Notes: a model not told the origin generated them from the sequence alone. A stretch of 64,000 nucleotides of DNA from Streptoverticillium olivoreticuli subsp. olivoreticuli (GCF_003391135.1 NZ_CP031455.1:124001-188000); one strand, 5' to 3'; numbered from the stretch's first letter, positions 16,560-26,754 are shown. Numbers and translations are program-made.

Positions 16560-16853
16560 TCAATCAGCATGAGAACCACGCAACATGACGATAAAAAATA
16601 TCCAGCCGACGACTTCCAGCACCCCTGACGAAAAAAGCACCAAGAACATTCCTGTAAAGATTCCGACAACGCTGAAGAGGCTGTTGAAATCATCATGCCC
16701 TCGCAGCTTGCGCATCCTCTCCGCAATGAGGTCACACTCCTCCACCAGAAGTTGGTGTGCGGCGGAGCCTGCAGGAAGGTTTTTGATACTTTCTCCTCTT
16801 TTACTCAACTGCAACCGCAAATCTTCAATCCGACGCCTACGACGGTGCAACAT
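16560..16853 (-). CDS. Coiled-coil membrane protein of unknown function
   Basis: A 97-residue protein from ATG 16853 with GAGGAGGG seven bases upstream. Residues 1-55 are charged and helical (RRRRRIEDLRLQLSKRG, HQLLVEECDLIAERMRKL), likely a coiled coil, followed by two closely spaced hydrophobic helices (LFSVVGIFTGMFLVLFSSG and VLEVVGWIFFIVML). This hairpin-plus-coil layout is found in small phage and stress membrane proteins but I cannot name a family. It is on the same strand as the neighbouring membrane proteins. Confidence 0.65.
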   Translation of the reverse strand: MLHRRRRRIEDLRLQLSKRGESIKNLPAGSAAHQLLVEECDLIAERMRKLRGHDDFNSLFSVVGIFTGMFLVLFSSGVLEVVGWIFFIVMLRGSHAD

Positions 16854-16897
16854 GCACGCACCCTCCTCTCTGTGGCAATACTCCCGTGCGGTAGCGG

Positions 16898-16942
16898 GTT
16901 ACGGGGGCGGGGCAGGGTGGTCCCATACCCCGACCCCGTAAC
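16898..16942. terminator. Hairpin upstream of the coiled-coil gene
   Basis: GTTACGGGG (16898-16906) pairs exactly with CCCCGTAAC (16934-16942), with further G/C pairing inside. There is no T tract. It could be a terminator for either strand or a 5' attenuator for the gene starting at 16853. Confidence 0.4.
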
Positions 16943-17049
16943 TGGATCTTGTTGAGGTGTCCTGGCCGGGCGCGACCGGTGTGAGTGAACCGCAGGCAAC
17001 ATCTCACGGGTGCCAGCCAGGTCGTTGCTGAGACCCCACGCCGACGTAC

Positions 17050-17699
17050 ACGTGAACGGGATCTGGCGCTAACTTGCGATGGTGCTGGGCCGAGCTGGGC
17101 ATCAACCAGATATGCAGTTCAGGGCATTGGGGGTGAGTGCTGCCGCATCTACGGGATGTGGTTGTGGAGATGGCCGAGCGGTGGGCCACTACGCTCGACA
17201 CCCGGGTCCGCTGTGTTGCGTCGCCGATGGTGCAGGACAGCATGCCGCCGGATGCAGGGCCGCTATATACGAAGGCTGGCGGATACGCCTGTCCGCGGTG
17301 TCCGCGGTCATGATCGAGGTGCTGGTGCGCCGATTCGAGTACAGGGCGGCTGACTGCCCAGCGGTGACGTTCGCCGAGCAGATCATCAGGCTGACCGGCC
17401 CACACGCCAGATACCAGCCACTACTCATGCCTCCGGGCACCTGAGGTGACCTCCGGGACGGGGCCGGATGACGAGGTGATGCCGCCGATGCTGCACGGCA
17501 TGCCCCACTCCCGCAGTCGGCCGCGCCGTATCGTCGCCACCATGCTCAAGCTGGCTGCCGTGCAGCAGGGCAACTCCGCACCTATAACGGTCGATACACG
17601 GGTCAGCCGCGACCTGAACCTGGAATACTGCGCGGTCCACCGTTATGTCCGGAACCCCCGATGTCCGGCAGCTGCTGGTCAAGGTCACTCAGCAGCGCA
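17050..17699 (+). pseudogene. Degraded ISL3-family transposase
   Basis: Frames near 17250-17430 give the ISL3 N-terminal zinc-binding region: RRLADTPVRG then VRRFEYRAADCPAVTFAEQ and LTGPHARYQPLL. The remainder is too eroded to align and has many frame changes. Confidence 0.65.
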
Positions 17700-18170
17700 C
17701 GAAGCTCGCCGGGGTGTGGGGCGTGCGTGGTCACGGTTGCACTGCTGGTAGCAGGCAGACAGTTCGCGGTGATCGTCGTAGGGAGTCAGAGCGTTGACCC
17801 GACGCCCGGGCAGAGCGCAGGACAACCGCAGGGGTGTTCTGTCCAGCCATGCGATGACCTGCACGTTCATCCCGTGCCGCTTGTGTTTTCCGGGAGAGGT
17901 ACAGCTCATCCACCTTGATGCAGTCCGTCGTGATCAGGGTGGCGTCGATGACGGCGAAGTCGCCTTCGCCCGGGCCCACCATGGTCTCGTGCAGATCCGG
18001 GACCCATGTGCCCAGAATCGCGACGGTCTCGTATATATCTGCCAGGCTGCCGCCTCGGAGACCCCGGAACCGGTGCTCGCATACGCGAATGTCTCGTTCT
18101 TCCGCAGATACGCCAGCGCGGGAAGAGCCTGCCTGAAACAGCCCAGCTGCTGCCACCTGATGCCCCATTC
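17700..18170 (-). pseudogene. Degraded IS5-family transposase
   Basis: Frames contain VPDLHETMVGPGEGDFAVID, LYLSRKTQAARDERAGH and YDDHRELSACYQQCNRDHAR, which correspond to blocks of the IS5 remnant at 11894-12540. At least one frame change, and both ends missing. Confidence 0.7.
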
Positions 18171-19458
18171 ATATGCCTTCGAACGTAGGCCGACCGGAAG
18201 GTACACCCAGCCAGCTCATGCTGGACGCCGGGCATGGCAGAACGCGCAACCACCGAAGCCCCCGTCATTGGTCGTGATCAGTAAAATCACCACGGCCAAC
18301 GATGAGGGGCTTTGCCATGTAACCCACCTGACCTGCTCTTTCGCCCTCGCGTGACAGGACGGAGGAGGTCCACTGAGCCTGCCAGTCCATGAACTTCACC
18401 CAAAGGGGAACAAAGGCGCTCAAAACCCCATGGTGATGAGCAATAGTGACATGTCTTCGGAGCTTCGTCAACGGAGGTGACGGCTGGTTAGGTTGCACCC
18501 GTTCTCGAGGCGGGGAGGCAGGGCTGGTGCACTCTCAGAGCAAGATCGATTACCTGAAGTCCACGGTCTCAACATGACTGGTAATGATCGACCTCGGCAG
18601 CGACATCCTCCCAACCCTCCGACGGGCGAGGTTGCCGCCAGCCGACGCGGTGGCACGGCTGTGCGCGAGAGACACAGACCGGCCAAAGACGCGAGCCGCC
18701 GAGTTCGGGTGCACCAGACGGCGACTTCTTTCCGTCCTTGCTCTGAGGGGCGTGCCGGCGTGACAGAACCCTTCGCCGTTGGGTCCGTGATTTCACTCAT
18801 CACACCAGCAACTGGGAGGCTGCGGATTCTGCATGACCTCGCATCGCGAGGTCCAGCGCCTCCGGGACCGCTCCATCTCACACCTCCAGACGGGACCGGG
18901 TGATACCTCCATTCGATGGCACACGTATCGCGGTCCAGTTGCCAGAACGCTGATGGGCATGCAGGGTGGATTCATCTGAGCCCGTCTGCAGAGCAAGGGG
19001 AATTCAGTGATCATCGAATATTTCCGGATACTGACTTCCCTTATGCAGCACACCGCGCCCTCGCCGGATGTTCCCTGTGGAGCTACTGTCAGCCTGCGGG
19101 AATCCAGATACACAAGGCCAGGCAGTTTTCCCGTTGCGGGGATGAACTTCTGTCGTCCGAGTGTGTTTGATACTCAGACTCAAGATCCTTCCAGAGGCAG
19201 GGCTGGGGAATGCGGGGAAGCCGAACGGAGTCTCAGCAGACATCTGCCGCCGGACAGATGTCGCCCGGGTGCGCAGGCCCGGCTTCTTCTCGACCCAGCT
19301 GCTTCTCACTCACTTCGCGAGCACAGGGCAGTACGGGCTCAGTTCGCGGCCGCATGCTTGCAATCATTACAGGGACCGGCTCCTCGGGGCTGGCCCCTCC
19401 GTAGAAAATCGTCTGGAGTTTCCCCCCAACTCTCCAAGTCACAGGTCAGGAACACCTC
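18171..19458. other. 1.3 kb without a recognised gene
   Basis: Overlapping ORFs on both strands without ribosome sites. Near 18770-18805 a stretch resembles one near 11735-11775. A short hairpin GACCTCGC/GCGAGGTC lies at 18835-18853. The segment just before 19459 must hold the promoter of the L,D-transpeptidase gene. Confidence 0.35.
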
Positions 19459-20667
19459 ATGATCTCCCCTCGTACTCTTCCTCCTGCTCTGCGCGGAGGC
19501 GCCTGTTCCACAATGCTGATCGCGGTTTGTGCCACTCTGCTGGTCGCGTGCAGTACCGGGGCGCAGGGGCAGCTTTCGGGTTCCAGGAGTGCGCACCCCA
19601 GTCCGCGTATCGTTTTCCACCCAGCGAACGGAGCTCGAGGAGTGGCTCCAGATGAGCCGATTACCGTGCAGGTCGAGCATGGATCTCTCAAATCGATCGC
19701 TCTTACAGGTCCCGAAGGCCAGCGTGTGCCGGGGCGGGCAGGAGACGGATGGTTCATCCCGGGACAGAGACTCGCGACGAACACCTCCTACCAGGTGACC
19801 GCCAGAGTGGGAACCGATGCCGGCAAGGAAATCAACCAGCGCATTACCTTCACCACGTTTGACCCGGACAGCATCAGGGGCTTCGATGAGGACATCGCCT
19901 CTTTTGATCTCGTGCCCGCACCCGGCTCCGCCGTCGGCGTCGGTCAGCCCATCTCCCTCGTCTTCGACCGCCCAGTCAAGAACAAAGCCGACATTGAGCG
20001 ACGGCTCAAAGTGATCACCCACCCGAGAACTGAGGGGTCTTGGGGATGGGTTGAAGAAGTCACCGGACGGGACCGTATCGACTGGCGGCCCAAGAACTAC
20101 TGGAGACCCGGGACCGAGGTCATCCTGACCACTGACCTTCACAATGCCCCGCCTGCCGAGGATGACTGCTCACCCCGCCCGTCCTCCACCCACTTCGTCA
20201 TCGGACGGAGCCAGATCGCCCGGGTAGATCTCGCCGCCCACACCCTGACGCTCATCCGTGACGGCAGGCCGGTCAGGATACTCCCGGTGACCGGTGGGAC
20301 TGCCGAGCACGCTACCTGGAGCGGCATACTCACGCTGATCTCGAAGGAAGGCACGGTACGTATGAACTCCCAGAGCGTCGGCATGGACGACGCCTACGAC
20401 CTGACTGTGCAGTATGCGATGCGGCTGACGTTTTCAGGCACCTATGCCCATCAGGCCGAGTGGGCCGAGTCCACCATCGGAACAGCCAACACCAGTCACG
20501 GCTGTCTCGGGATGAGGTCCGTCGATGCCGCCTGGTTCTACGACCAAGCACAAACGGGAGACGTATTTGAGGTGTCCGGTGGCAAACAGACCGTGACACC
20601 TGGCAACGGGTACGGGGACTGGAACCAGTCGTGGGCTGCCTGGCAACAGCGGTCCGCCCTCCACTGA
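19459..20667 (+). CDS. L,D-transpeptidase lipoprotein
   Basis: A 402-residue protein. A signal peptide ends in a lipobox LLVAC, with Cys31 as lipid anchor. After it come about 170 residues of Ig-like repeats (FHPANGARGVAPDEPITVQV; FDLVPAPGSAVGVGQPISLV), then a YkuD domain from about residue 250 ending in TSHGCLGMR, where C349 is the catalytic nucleophile of the SHGC motif and a His lies just upstream in GTYAH. Such enzymes make 3-3 crosslinks in peptidoglycan outside the membrane. AGGA lies nine bases before the ATG. It is of normal length and appears intact. The NlpC/P60 protein follows 326 bases later on the same strand. Confidence 0.92.
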   Translation: MISPRTLPPALRGGACSTMLIAVCATLLVACSTGAQGQLSGSRSAHPSPRIVFHPANGARGVAPDEPITVQVEHGSLKSIALTGPEGQRVPGRAGDGWFIPGQRLATNTSYQVTARVGTDAGKEINQRITFTTFDPDSIRGFDEDIASFDLVPAPGSAVGVGQPISLVFDRPVKNKADIERRLKVITHPRTEGSWGWVEEVTGRDRIDWRPKNYWRPGTEVILTTDLHNAPPAEDDCSPRPSSTHFVIGRSQIARVDLAAHTLTLIRDGRPVRILPVTGGTAEHATWSGILTLISKEGTVRMNSQSVGMDDAYDLTVQYAMRLTFSGTYAHQAEWAESTIGTANTSHGCLGMRSVDAAWFYDQAQTGDVFEVSGGKQTVTPGNGYGDWNQSWAAWQQRSALH

Positions 20668-20993
20668 CACCACGCCGGACATCCCCGCAAGCCCGCCTCC
20701 CCACGTGAGCGCACGGGCCGCATACCTCCAGCCCCCGTCATGACGGTGGCCAATACCAGGACTGGACACATCAGGCAGCCACAGGCACCGGGCATCCCGA
20801 GCGCCACAGCCTGGCGAAGAGCCGGGGTACCGGCGCAGCCCGAGCTTGGTTGCCTGCTACGCGGCCCTGCGCATTGTTCGGCTGCGCACAGCAAGCAGCA
20901 TCGGCACCTCCGCCTGGTATTACCCGTCCAGCAGCTACACGCCCAAACCTAGAGAAGATCGGATCGGCAAACCTGAGAGAAGGAGCCAAGTCC
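20668..20993. other. Intergenic
   Basis: No gene seen; leader of the NlpC/P60 gene. Confidence 0.35.
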
Positions 20994-21701
20994 ATGAACG
21001 TTCTCCGGAGAGTCGACGGCACGCTCCGTCGGGAAGCTGCGGCGGTCTGCAGGTGGGCGGCACCATCTACGGGGAGAGGCCGCTGCCAACGCCATGGGCG
21101 CAGCGCCTCGTTGGCGGGTGGTGAAGTGCGCCGCTGTGGGAAGGGCCAACGGGCACCGGCACGTCAGAAAGTGCCTCAGAGCCTCCCGCAAAGTGGGAGA
21201 ATGAGTCGGCTGACTGAGTCGCCGCGGCATACGGTATCGCGCCCCCGAAATTCCAAGCGCTCCTGCTGGGGCGTGGCCTTTCGAACCTTGGTGCTGGTGC
21301 TTGTGGTCGGCATCGTGTTCGGGGCTGCTCCGCCCGAAGCCCACGCCACGCCCATGGGTCTCAGGGCCTTGCATGTTGCTGCCTCGAAGAAGGGGGCTCT
21401 GTACAGGTACGGGGCTGATGGTCCGTATCATTTCGACTGCTCGGGGCTGGTGCGCTATGCGTTCAGGAGGGTGGGCAAGCGGCTCCCCCGTACGGCGGCC
21501 GGCCAGTATGGCCGCGCTCTCCATATTCCCGCCGCCGCACGCCAGGCGGGCGATCTAGTCTTTTTTCACTCCGGCCGGGCCGTCTATCACGTGGGTATCT
21601 ATGCCGGGAAGAGTCGGGTCTGGCACTCCCCCAGGCCTGGTGGGAGAGTGAGGCTCGAGAGAATCTGGACCACTCAAGTGTGGTATGGACGTATACGTTG
21701 A
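20994..21701 (+). CDS. NlpC/P60 (C40) cell-wall peptidase
   Basis: A 235-residue protein from ATG 20994, which has AAGGAG eight bases upstream; a later ATG at 21201 has GGGAGA too close to it. The N-terminal 80 residues are basic and unstructured-looking, then a single hydrophobic segment VAFRTLVLVLVVGIVFGAAP and the peptidase domain. Catalytic residues are C149 in HFDCSGLVRYAF, H199 in VYHVGIYAG and a polar residue near WHSP. Such enzymes cut D-Glu-mesoDAP-type stem peptides. If the early start is right, the protein has a long cytoplasmic leader before the signal anchor, which is unusual. Starting at 21201 would give a normal secreted form. Confidence 0.85.
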   Translation: MNVLRRVDGTLRREAAAVCRWAAPSTGRGRCQRHGRSASLAGGEVRRCGKGQRAPARQKVPQSLPQSGRMSRLTESPRHTVSRPRNSKRSCWGVAFRTLVLVLVVGIVFGAAPPEAHATPMGLRALHVAASKKGALYRYGADGPYHFDCSGLVRYAFRRVGKRLPRTAAGQYGRALHIPAAARQAGDLVFFHSGRAVYHVGIYAGKSRVWHSPRPGGRVRLERIWTTQVWYGRIR

Positions 21702-22150
21702 ATTTGCTACCAGGCCTTCCGTGCCCTCGTTGTCATAAGCCTCTCAGGTGTACAGCCTGCGGTGTGGCGGTGACGGTGTGTTGGCTGGGGTGTGACATAC
21801 GGGGCAGACCTCTGGTCGGCGAGTAGCCGAGCTGCTGCGCCTGCGGAGGTGCCCTGTGTTCTCCTGTGCTGCTGACGGCCTCGTGCCGCGCACGGAGCTG
21901 CCCAGTTCCTTGTTCTTCTGCTTGCTCGCGTCACTGCTCTACTGGTTCTTCGCCAGCGTGCTGTTGGTGACTGCTTTCCTCCCGCCGTTGAATCTGGTCC
22001 GCCCAGGGAGCGGGGAACGCTTCGGGATTTCGGGGGCCGGTGTGCCGTGGTCTGGGGGTGGATGGACTGGGTCCCGTAAGGCGAACGTGCATACGCTGAC
22101 ACCAGGCCCATCTGGTCGCGCTGGTCGAGTGCGGGACGCGGGCACTGCTA
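21702..22150. other. Intergenic
   Basis: No gene recognised. One plus-strand frame has a hydrophobic stretch, but neither ribosome site nor clear codon bias. Confidence 0.35.
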
Positions 22151-23396
22151 GTGGATCGTCGCTGCTTACCGGTAGTTGTGCCGTGTCTGACAGACTGGCG
22201 TCTGGCGAGTTCCAACCCACTTGCCATACAGGACTGTTGTCATGGGTTCGCAGAAGAAGCGGCCAGTCAGGTTGGCTACGCAAGATCGTGAGGAATTGAT
22301 CCGGCTGACCAGGACGGGTGTCCGCGCGGCTTCGATGATCATGCGTGCGCGGGTGCTGCTCGCGCTGGACACCTCGGTGGGTGAGGTGGACTCCAAGGGG
22401 GCGATCGCGGCCCGGCTCGGTGTTTCCGGTGAGACACTGCGGCTGGTCGCCAGGCGTTTCGCCGAGGCCGGCGGGGATGTTCACGCCACGATCGCGCGGA
22501 AGAAGCGCGACCTGCCGCCGGTGCCCTCGCCGGTGACCGGCGAGGTCGAAGCCCGGCTGATCGCGATGGCGTGCTCACAGCCGCCCCAAGGCTATACGCG
22601 ATGGTCACTGCGACTGCTGGAGAAGCACGTCGCGATGGTCGAGGACATCCCCGACCTGGACCACTCCACCATCGGGCGGATCCTAAAAAACGGAACTGCG
22701 CCCTCACCTGAAAAAGTGCTGGACCATCCCGCCACGGGCGAACGCACAGTTCGCAGCACGGATGGAAGACGTCCCTGCCGTCTACGCCCGCTCCTACGAC
22801 CCGGCACGACCGGTGGTGTGCATGGACGAGAAGCCCTGCCAACTCCTCGGCCACGTCCGCGAACCACTCCCCGCCCGCCCCGGGAACGACACCTGCCAGG
22901 ACAATGAATACATCCGCTGCGGCACCTGCTCCATCTTCGTCTGGACCGAACCCCTGCGCGGGTGGCGCCGCACCCAGGCACTCTCCCGACGGACCCGCAT
23001 GGACTGGGCCGGCCAGGTCAGGCAGCTGCTGAACGTGGACTACCCCGACGCACAGACCGTGGTGCTGGTGATGGACAACCTCAACACCCACAACATCGCC
23101 TCACTGTATGAGGCATTCGAACCGCAGGAAGCCTTCACCCTGGCCCAACGCCTCGAGATCCACCACACACCCAAACACGGCTCATGGCTCAACATCGCCG
23201 AGATCGAACTCTCCGCACTCACCCGGCAATGCCTCGACCGCCGCATCGACGACCTCAACACACTCAACACCGAACTCACAGCCTGGCAGAACGCCACCAA
23301 CACCGACCAACGCCAGGTGAATTGGCAGTTCACCACCCACGATGCACGCACCAAACTGCGCCACCTATACCCCAAGCATTAGCCACGACGATCCGC
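22151..23396 (+). mobile_element. IS630-family insertion sequence
   Basis: Ends carry GTGGATCGTCG (left, from 22151) and the inverted GCGGATCGTCG (right, ending 23396), bracketing a two-frame transposase. The left flank ends in TA, the usual IS630 target; the right flank is TG. Its right end truncates an IS3 orfA gene. Confidence 0.7.
22242..23382 (+). pseudogene. IS630-family transposase in two frames
   Basis: The first frame (MGSQKKRPVRLATQ to STIGRILKN) holds the helix-turn-helix region, including AIAARLGVSGETLRLVARRF. The second frame ([13 protein letters not shown] to HLYPKH) holds the DDE_3 catalytic part with [24 protein letters not shown] and [12 protein letters not shown], supplying the three acidic residues. 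The join falls at CTAAAAAACGG near 22681-22691 and needs a +1 shift (or loss of one A). It may be slippage-dependent expression, as reported for other IS630 members, or a simple frameshift. Confidence 0.8.
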
Positions 23397-23636
23397 TGGC
23401 TCCCGGATCCGCTTGCGTGCGGCGGCGAGCTCGGCCTCCAGCGGGGACTGCGGCGTCGGGGCCGTCTCGCCCCGGCCTCCGGGCCGACCCGCGCCAGCCT
23501 CCCGGGTCCAGTTCCGCAGCGTCTCCGGATTGATCCCCAAATCGGCGGCGACCTGCTTGATCGTCGCCCCGGGACGGGATTGGAAAAGGGCGACCGCGTC
23601 CTGCTTGGACTCGGCCGGATAGTGCTTCATGACCAC
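23397..23636 (-). pseudogene. IS3-family orfA, 3' truncated by IS630
   Basis: Starts MVMKHYPAESKQDAVALFQS and continues with ATIKQVAADLGINPETLRNW, the usual helix-turn-helix of IS3 OrfA, then an acidic coiled-coil start AELAAARKRIRE. The frame is cut where the IS630 right end begins. OrfB is absent. Confidence 0.85.
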
Positions 23637-23692
23637 GGCATGTCCGTTCTCAGACTCTCAAGATCTATATGCCTCAGGTGTCCAAGATCCGG

Positions 23693-23702
23693 GGTCATGG
23701 CT
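23693..23702 (+). repeat. 10-bp target duplication, left copy
   Basis: GGTCATGGCT here and at 25498-25507 flank the IS4-family element exactly. Confidence 0.95.
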
Positions 23703-25497
23703 CAAGGCCGGGTAGTTAACGTTTCCGCAGGTCATGCAAGCCCGTTGAAGTGTTTCCGACGCAGAACAACGGAGCTCGTTGGTACAGGCAGTCGACCAAG
23801 ACAGCTTGTTCCCGAGGAGCTCCGTTGCCGTCTCATCATGTCCTGCCTGCTCCGGTGATGGCCATCACCCGTACGGTCACTGTGGCCGCGGGGAGGTTCG
23901 CGCCCGGTCACCTGGGCGAACTGACGGCCGTCGTGCCGTTCGAGTTGGTCGACGCGGTCCTGTCGGAGACACGGACAGTGCAGCGGCGGCTGCGTGACCT
24001 CCCTTCCCGGGTCGGGGTCTACTTCCTGCTCGCGATGTGCCTCTTTCCCGAGGTCGGCTACCGACTGGTCTGGGACAAGCTGACCGCCGGGCTGGCCGGG
24101 ATGCCGGTTGTCGCTCCGACACCGAAGGCCCTGCGCGATCTGCGCCGCAGGCTGGGAACCGCGCCGGTGAGGGCGTTGTTCGAGGTGCTGGCGGGACCGC
24201 TGGCCCGACCAGCGACACCCGGGGTGCGGTTCGGCCCGTACCGGACGGTGTCGTTCGACGGCTGTAGTTCACAGAAGGTCGCAGACTCCGAGCGGAACCG
24301 GGTCTGGCTGGGTCGGACGTCTCATCACGGCTATCCGACGGTGGAGTTGATGACGCTGGTCGAGACAGGGACGCGGGCCTTGCTCGGCGCGGTGTTCGGA
24401 CCGCCTGCCGGCGGCGAGACCGGTTATGCCTCCCGGCTGCTGCATCTGCTGCGGCCCGACATGCTGGTCCTGTGGGACAAGGGCTTCGACGGCAACAGCT
24501 TCCTCGCCGCCGTGACCTCGACCGGTGCCCAGGTGCTGGGCCGGCTCCGCGCCAACCGCCGTACTCCGGTCCTGACGCCTCTTGCCGACGGCTCGTACCT
24601 GTCGATGATCGGTGCCGAGAAGGTGCGTGTCATCGACGTGAACATCACGGTGACCTGCGCGGACGGCACCGTTTTCACCGGGTCCTACCGGCTGGTCACG
24701 ACCCTGACCGACGCCCGCCGCTACCCGGCGTCCACGCTGGCGGGCCTTTATCACCAGCGATGGGAGCACGAATCTGCGTACTACGCGCTCCGCCACACGA
24801 TCACGAGCGGGCGCGTCCTGCGCTCGGGCGACCCGGTCGGCGTCGAGCAGGAGATGTGGGCCCTCCTCACGCTCTACCAGGCCCTGCGAACCGTGATGGT
24901 CGAGGCCGCGGAGTCCCTGCCCGGCACCGACCCGGATCGCTGCTGCTTCACCGTCGCCGTTCAGACCGCTCGTGACCAGGTCGTCCAGGCTGCTGGCATC
25001 GTCACCACCGACTACTCCGCCGCCACTCGCACCGGACTGATCGGGCACCGGATCCTGGCCCGCCTCCTCCCACCCCGGCGGCAGCGGGTCAGCACGCGCA
25101 AGGTCAAGTCGCCGATGTCCCGTTACAGCACGCGGCACGACGACGGCAGGCCCGACACCAGCCGCACCATCACTCACCTCACCATCAGCGTCATCCGGCC
25201 CTCCGAACCGCACCCCCAGCTCCCCGCAGTCTCCCGCGACGACCGAAATGCCGTCCCCGCCGAGCGCCGCCGTCACCGGATCCTGACACTGCTCGAAGAA
25301 GACCCCACCCGCCTCTGGCGCCCCCGCGACATCGCCTCCCATTTCGGCGACATCACCATGGAGACCATGTACCGGCAGCTCTCCAGATGGGCCGACAGCG
25401 GCCTCATCCACAAACTCGGCCCCGGCCTCTACGCCGCCACAGCATGGACACCAACTCCCCTTGCATGACCTGCGGAAACGTTAACTACCCGGCCTTG
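23703..25497 (+). mobile_element. IS4-family insertion sequence, structurally intact
   Basis: A 1795-bp element. Its ends are long inverted repeats beginning CAAGGCCGGGTAGTTAACG, identical in the 37-38 bases compared at each end, and it is bracketed by the 10-bp duplication GGTCATGGCT. The transposase frame is unbroken. Together these indicate a recent insertion. The target was the N-terminal region of a Phd-type antitoxin gene. Confidence 0.95.
23825..25468 (+). CDS. IS4-family transposase
   Basis: A 547-residue protein from TTG 23825, chosen because GAGGAG lies six bases upstream; an ATG at 23858 is an alternative. Family blocks visible: VYFLLAMCLFPEVGYRLVWD, RTVSFDGCSS (first Asp), MLVLWDKGFDGNSF (second Asp) and YHQRWEHESAYYALRHTITS (YREK-like block with the catalytic Glu). 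The C terminus carries an additional winged-helix-like stretch RPRDIASHFGDITMETMYRQ. It appears functional. Confidence 0.92.
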   Translation: MPSHHVLPAPVMAITRTVTVAAGRFAPGHLGELTAVVPFELVDAVLSETRTVQRRLRDLPSRVGVYFLLAMCLFPEVGYRLVWDKLTAGLAGMPVVAPTPKALRDLRRRLGTAPVRALFEVLAGPLARPATPGVRFGPYRTVSFDGCSSQKVADSERNRVWLGRTSHHGYPTVELMTLVETGTRALLGAVFGPPAGGETGYASRLLHLLRPDMLVLWDKGFDGNSFLAAVTSTGAQVLGRLRANRRTPVLTPLADGSYLSMIGAEKVRVIDVNITVTCADGTVFTGSYRLVTTLTDARRYPASTLAGLYHQRWEHESAYYALRHTITSGRVLRSGDPVGVEQEMWALLTLYQALRTVMVEAAESLPGTDPDRCCFTVAVQTARDQVVQAAGIVTTDYSAATRTGLIGHRILARLLPPRRQRVSTRKVKSPMSRYSTRHDDGRPDTSRTITHLTISVIRPSEPHPQLPAVSRDDRNAVPAERRRHRILTLLEEDPTRLWRPRDIASHFGDITMETMYRQLSRWADSGLIHKLGPGLYAATAWTPTPLA

Positions 25498-25507
25498 GGT
25501 CATGGCT
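25498..25507 (+). repeat. 10-bp target duplication, right copy
   Basis: Second copy of GGTCATGGCT. Confidence 0.95.
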
Positions 25508-25718
25508 CCTTCCCAGGTCCTCGCCGCCGCTGAACGCGGTGGCACGATCACCGGTCATCAAGAATGGGCGTCCTGTCGCCCGCTTCGTCCCCATTGAGGC
25601 GCACGAGGTCCCGCCCTACCCGACCGACCCCATGGGTGACATCGACCTGCCCCGGCTTGATCTTCCCGATCTCACCAACGACGAGATCGAGGACACACTC
25701 CGGGGAATGGGTTTGTGA
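25508..25718 (+). pseudogene. Phd/YefM-type antitoxin, broken
   Basis: Reads QVLAAAERGGTIT and, after removing one extra G near 25554, VIKNGRPVARFVPIEAHE, the signature of Phd/YefM DNA-binding antitoxins, with an acidic toxin-binding tail ending DEIEDTLRGMGL. The N terminus (MPQVSKIR, at 23671-23694) lies on the other side of the IS4 element. So the gene carries both an insertion and a +1 frameshift. Its stop overlaps the toxin start as GTGA. Confidence 0.8.
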
Positions 25719-26162
25719 GCCGGGTCGTCATCGCCGACACCAACGCCCTGTACCGGCTGCTGGACCAGAAGATCACCGGACACGAGGCCCACAGGAGAGC
25801 CTTGGCCGCGATCAGCCATCTTGTCATCTCCCCGCTGGTCCTGGCCGAGCTGGGCTGCCTCATCACGAGCAAGAAAGGGCTCATACACGGCGATCGCGGC
25901 CGCACGGTTCATCGAGACGAACACCGCCACCCGGCGGTTCGAAGTACCGCCGGTCGGGCCTCACCTGAGCGCAGCGATCGCCGTGGCACAGGGATACGCG
26001 GACGCTGACGGAGGCGGAGGTATCGGTCTGGCCGACGCCATGAACGTGGCCCTGGCTGCTGTGTACGGAACCGACCTCATGTTCACCACGGACCGGCACT
26101 TTCGCATGGTGCGCCCCTTGACCGGCCACCAGGCATTCCGGCTTCTGCCCGACGACCTGTAA
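25715..26162 (+). pseudogene. vapC: VapC-type PIN-domain toxin, frameshifted
   Basis: Starts MSRVVIADTNALYRLLD, with the first PIN-domain Asp, and ISPLVLAELGCL, with the conserved Glu. After one extra G near 25876 the frame continues SYTAIAAARFIETN, GIGLADAMNVALA (Asp ligand) and MFTTDRHFRMV, the remaining PIN motifs. VapC toxins are Mg-dependent RNases acting on tRNA or rRNA. As read here the product would be truncated and inactive. Removing the extra G restores a normal-length protein. Confidence 0.85.
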
Positions 26163-26754
26163 CGGAGGAAAGCCGGGTGTAGGGGGCGTGTACGGATGTT
26201 GGCTCTTCCAGACATGCCCGCAGCGTCATTCTCTGGTGTCAGTGTTGCTGACCGCGGCCTGCACGGTCCTGGGCGCCGTCCAAGTGGCAGTGCCGACTGG
26301 CGCGGCACCTGAAGCGTGGAAACATGAATCGTGTACGTGTGGGTGCACTGTGCGTGCCCGGCGGTTGGGTCATGTCCTGTGTGTGAGGCCATGCTTGCCG
26401 TCTTGCTCCATTCCAATACGCTCGGGCAGAAGACTGGCCAGGAGTCCGGCATGAGCATCGTGTCGGCAAGGCTTGCTCTGCCGGGGCGTGAAGGGATCTG
26501 GCGTTGTGCTGCTCGGCAGGGAGACCGTACGCGATGTCGGAGCCCGGGGCCGGAGACCGGCTCCGAAGGAACTGCAGCAGCATGCCCAAGCCAGCTCTTC
26601 GAGCTTCTCAAGGTGAGGTTTCATTCTGGGCTGCGCAGGCTGGTACACGGCAGGGGCGGTCCGGTGAGCAGGGTGGTTCAAGGGCAGTCCAGCGGTTGCT
26701 GCTGGTCAAGCGCTGCCGGGAAGGTCGAGCGGGAGGCTGTGCGGGGTGTAGTTC
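26163..26754. other. Intergenic
   Basis: No gene recognised over about 590 bases. The right end should carry the promoter of the sensor kinase gene. Confidence 0.35.

Noticed and set aside
26163..26754. Additional genes between vapC and the sensor kinase
   Set aside because: Overlapping ORFs on both strands lack ribosome sites, motifs and codon bias.
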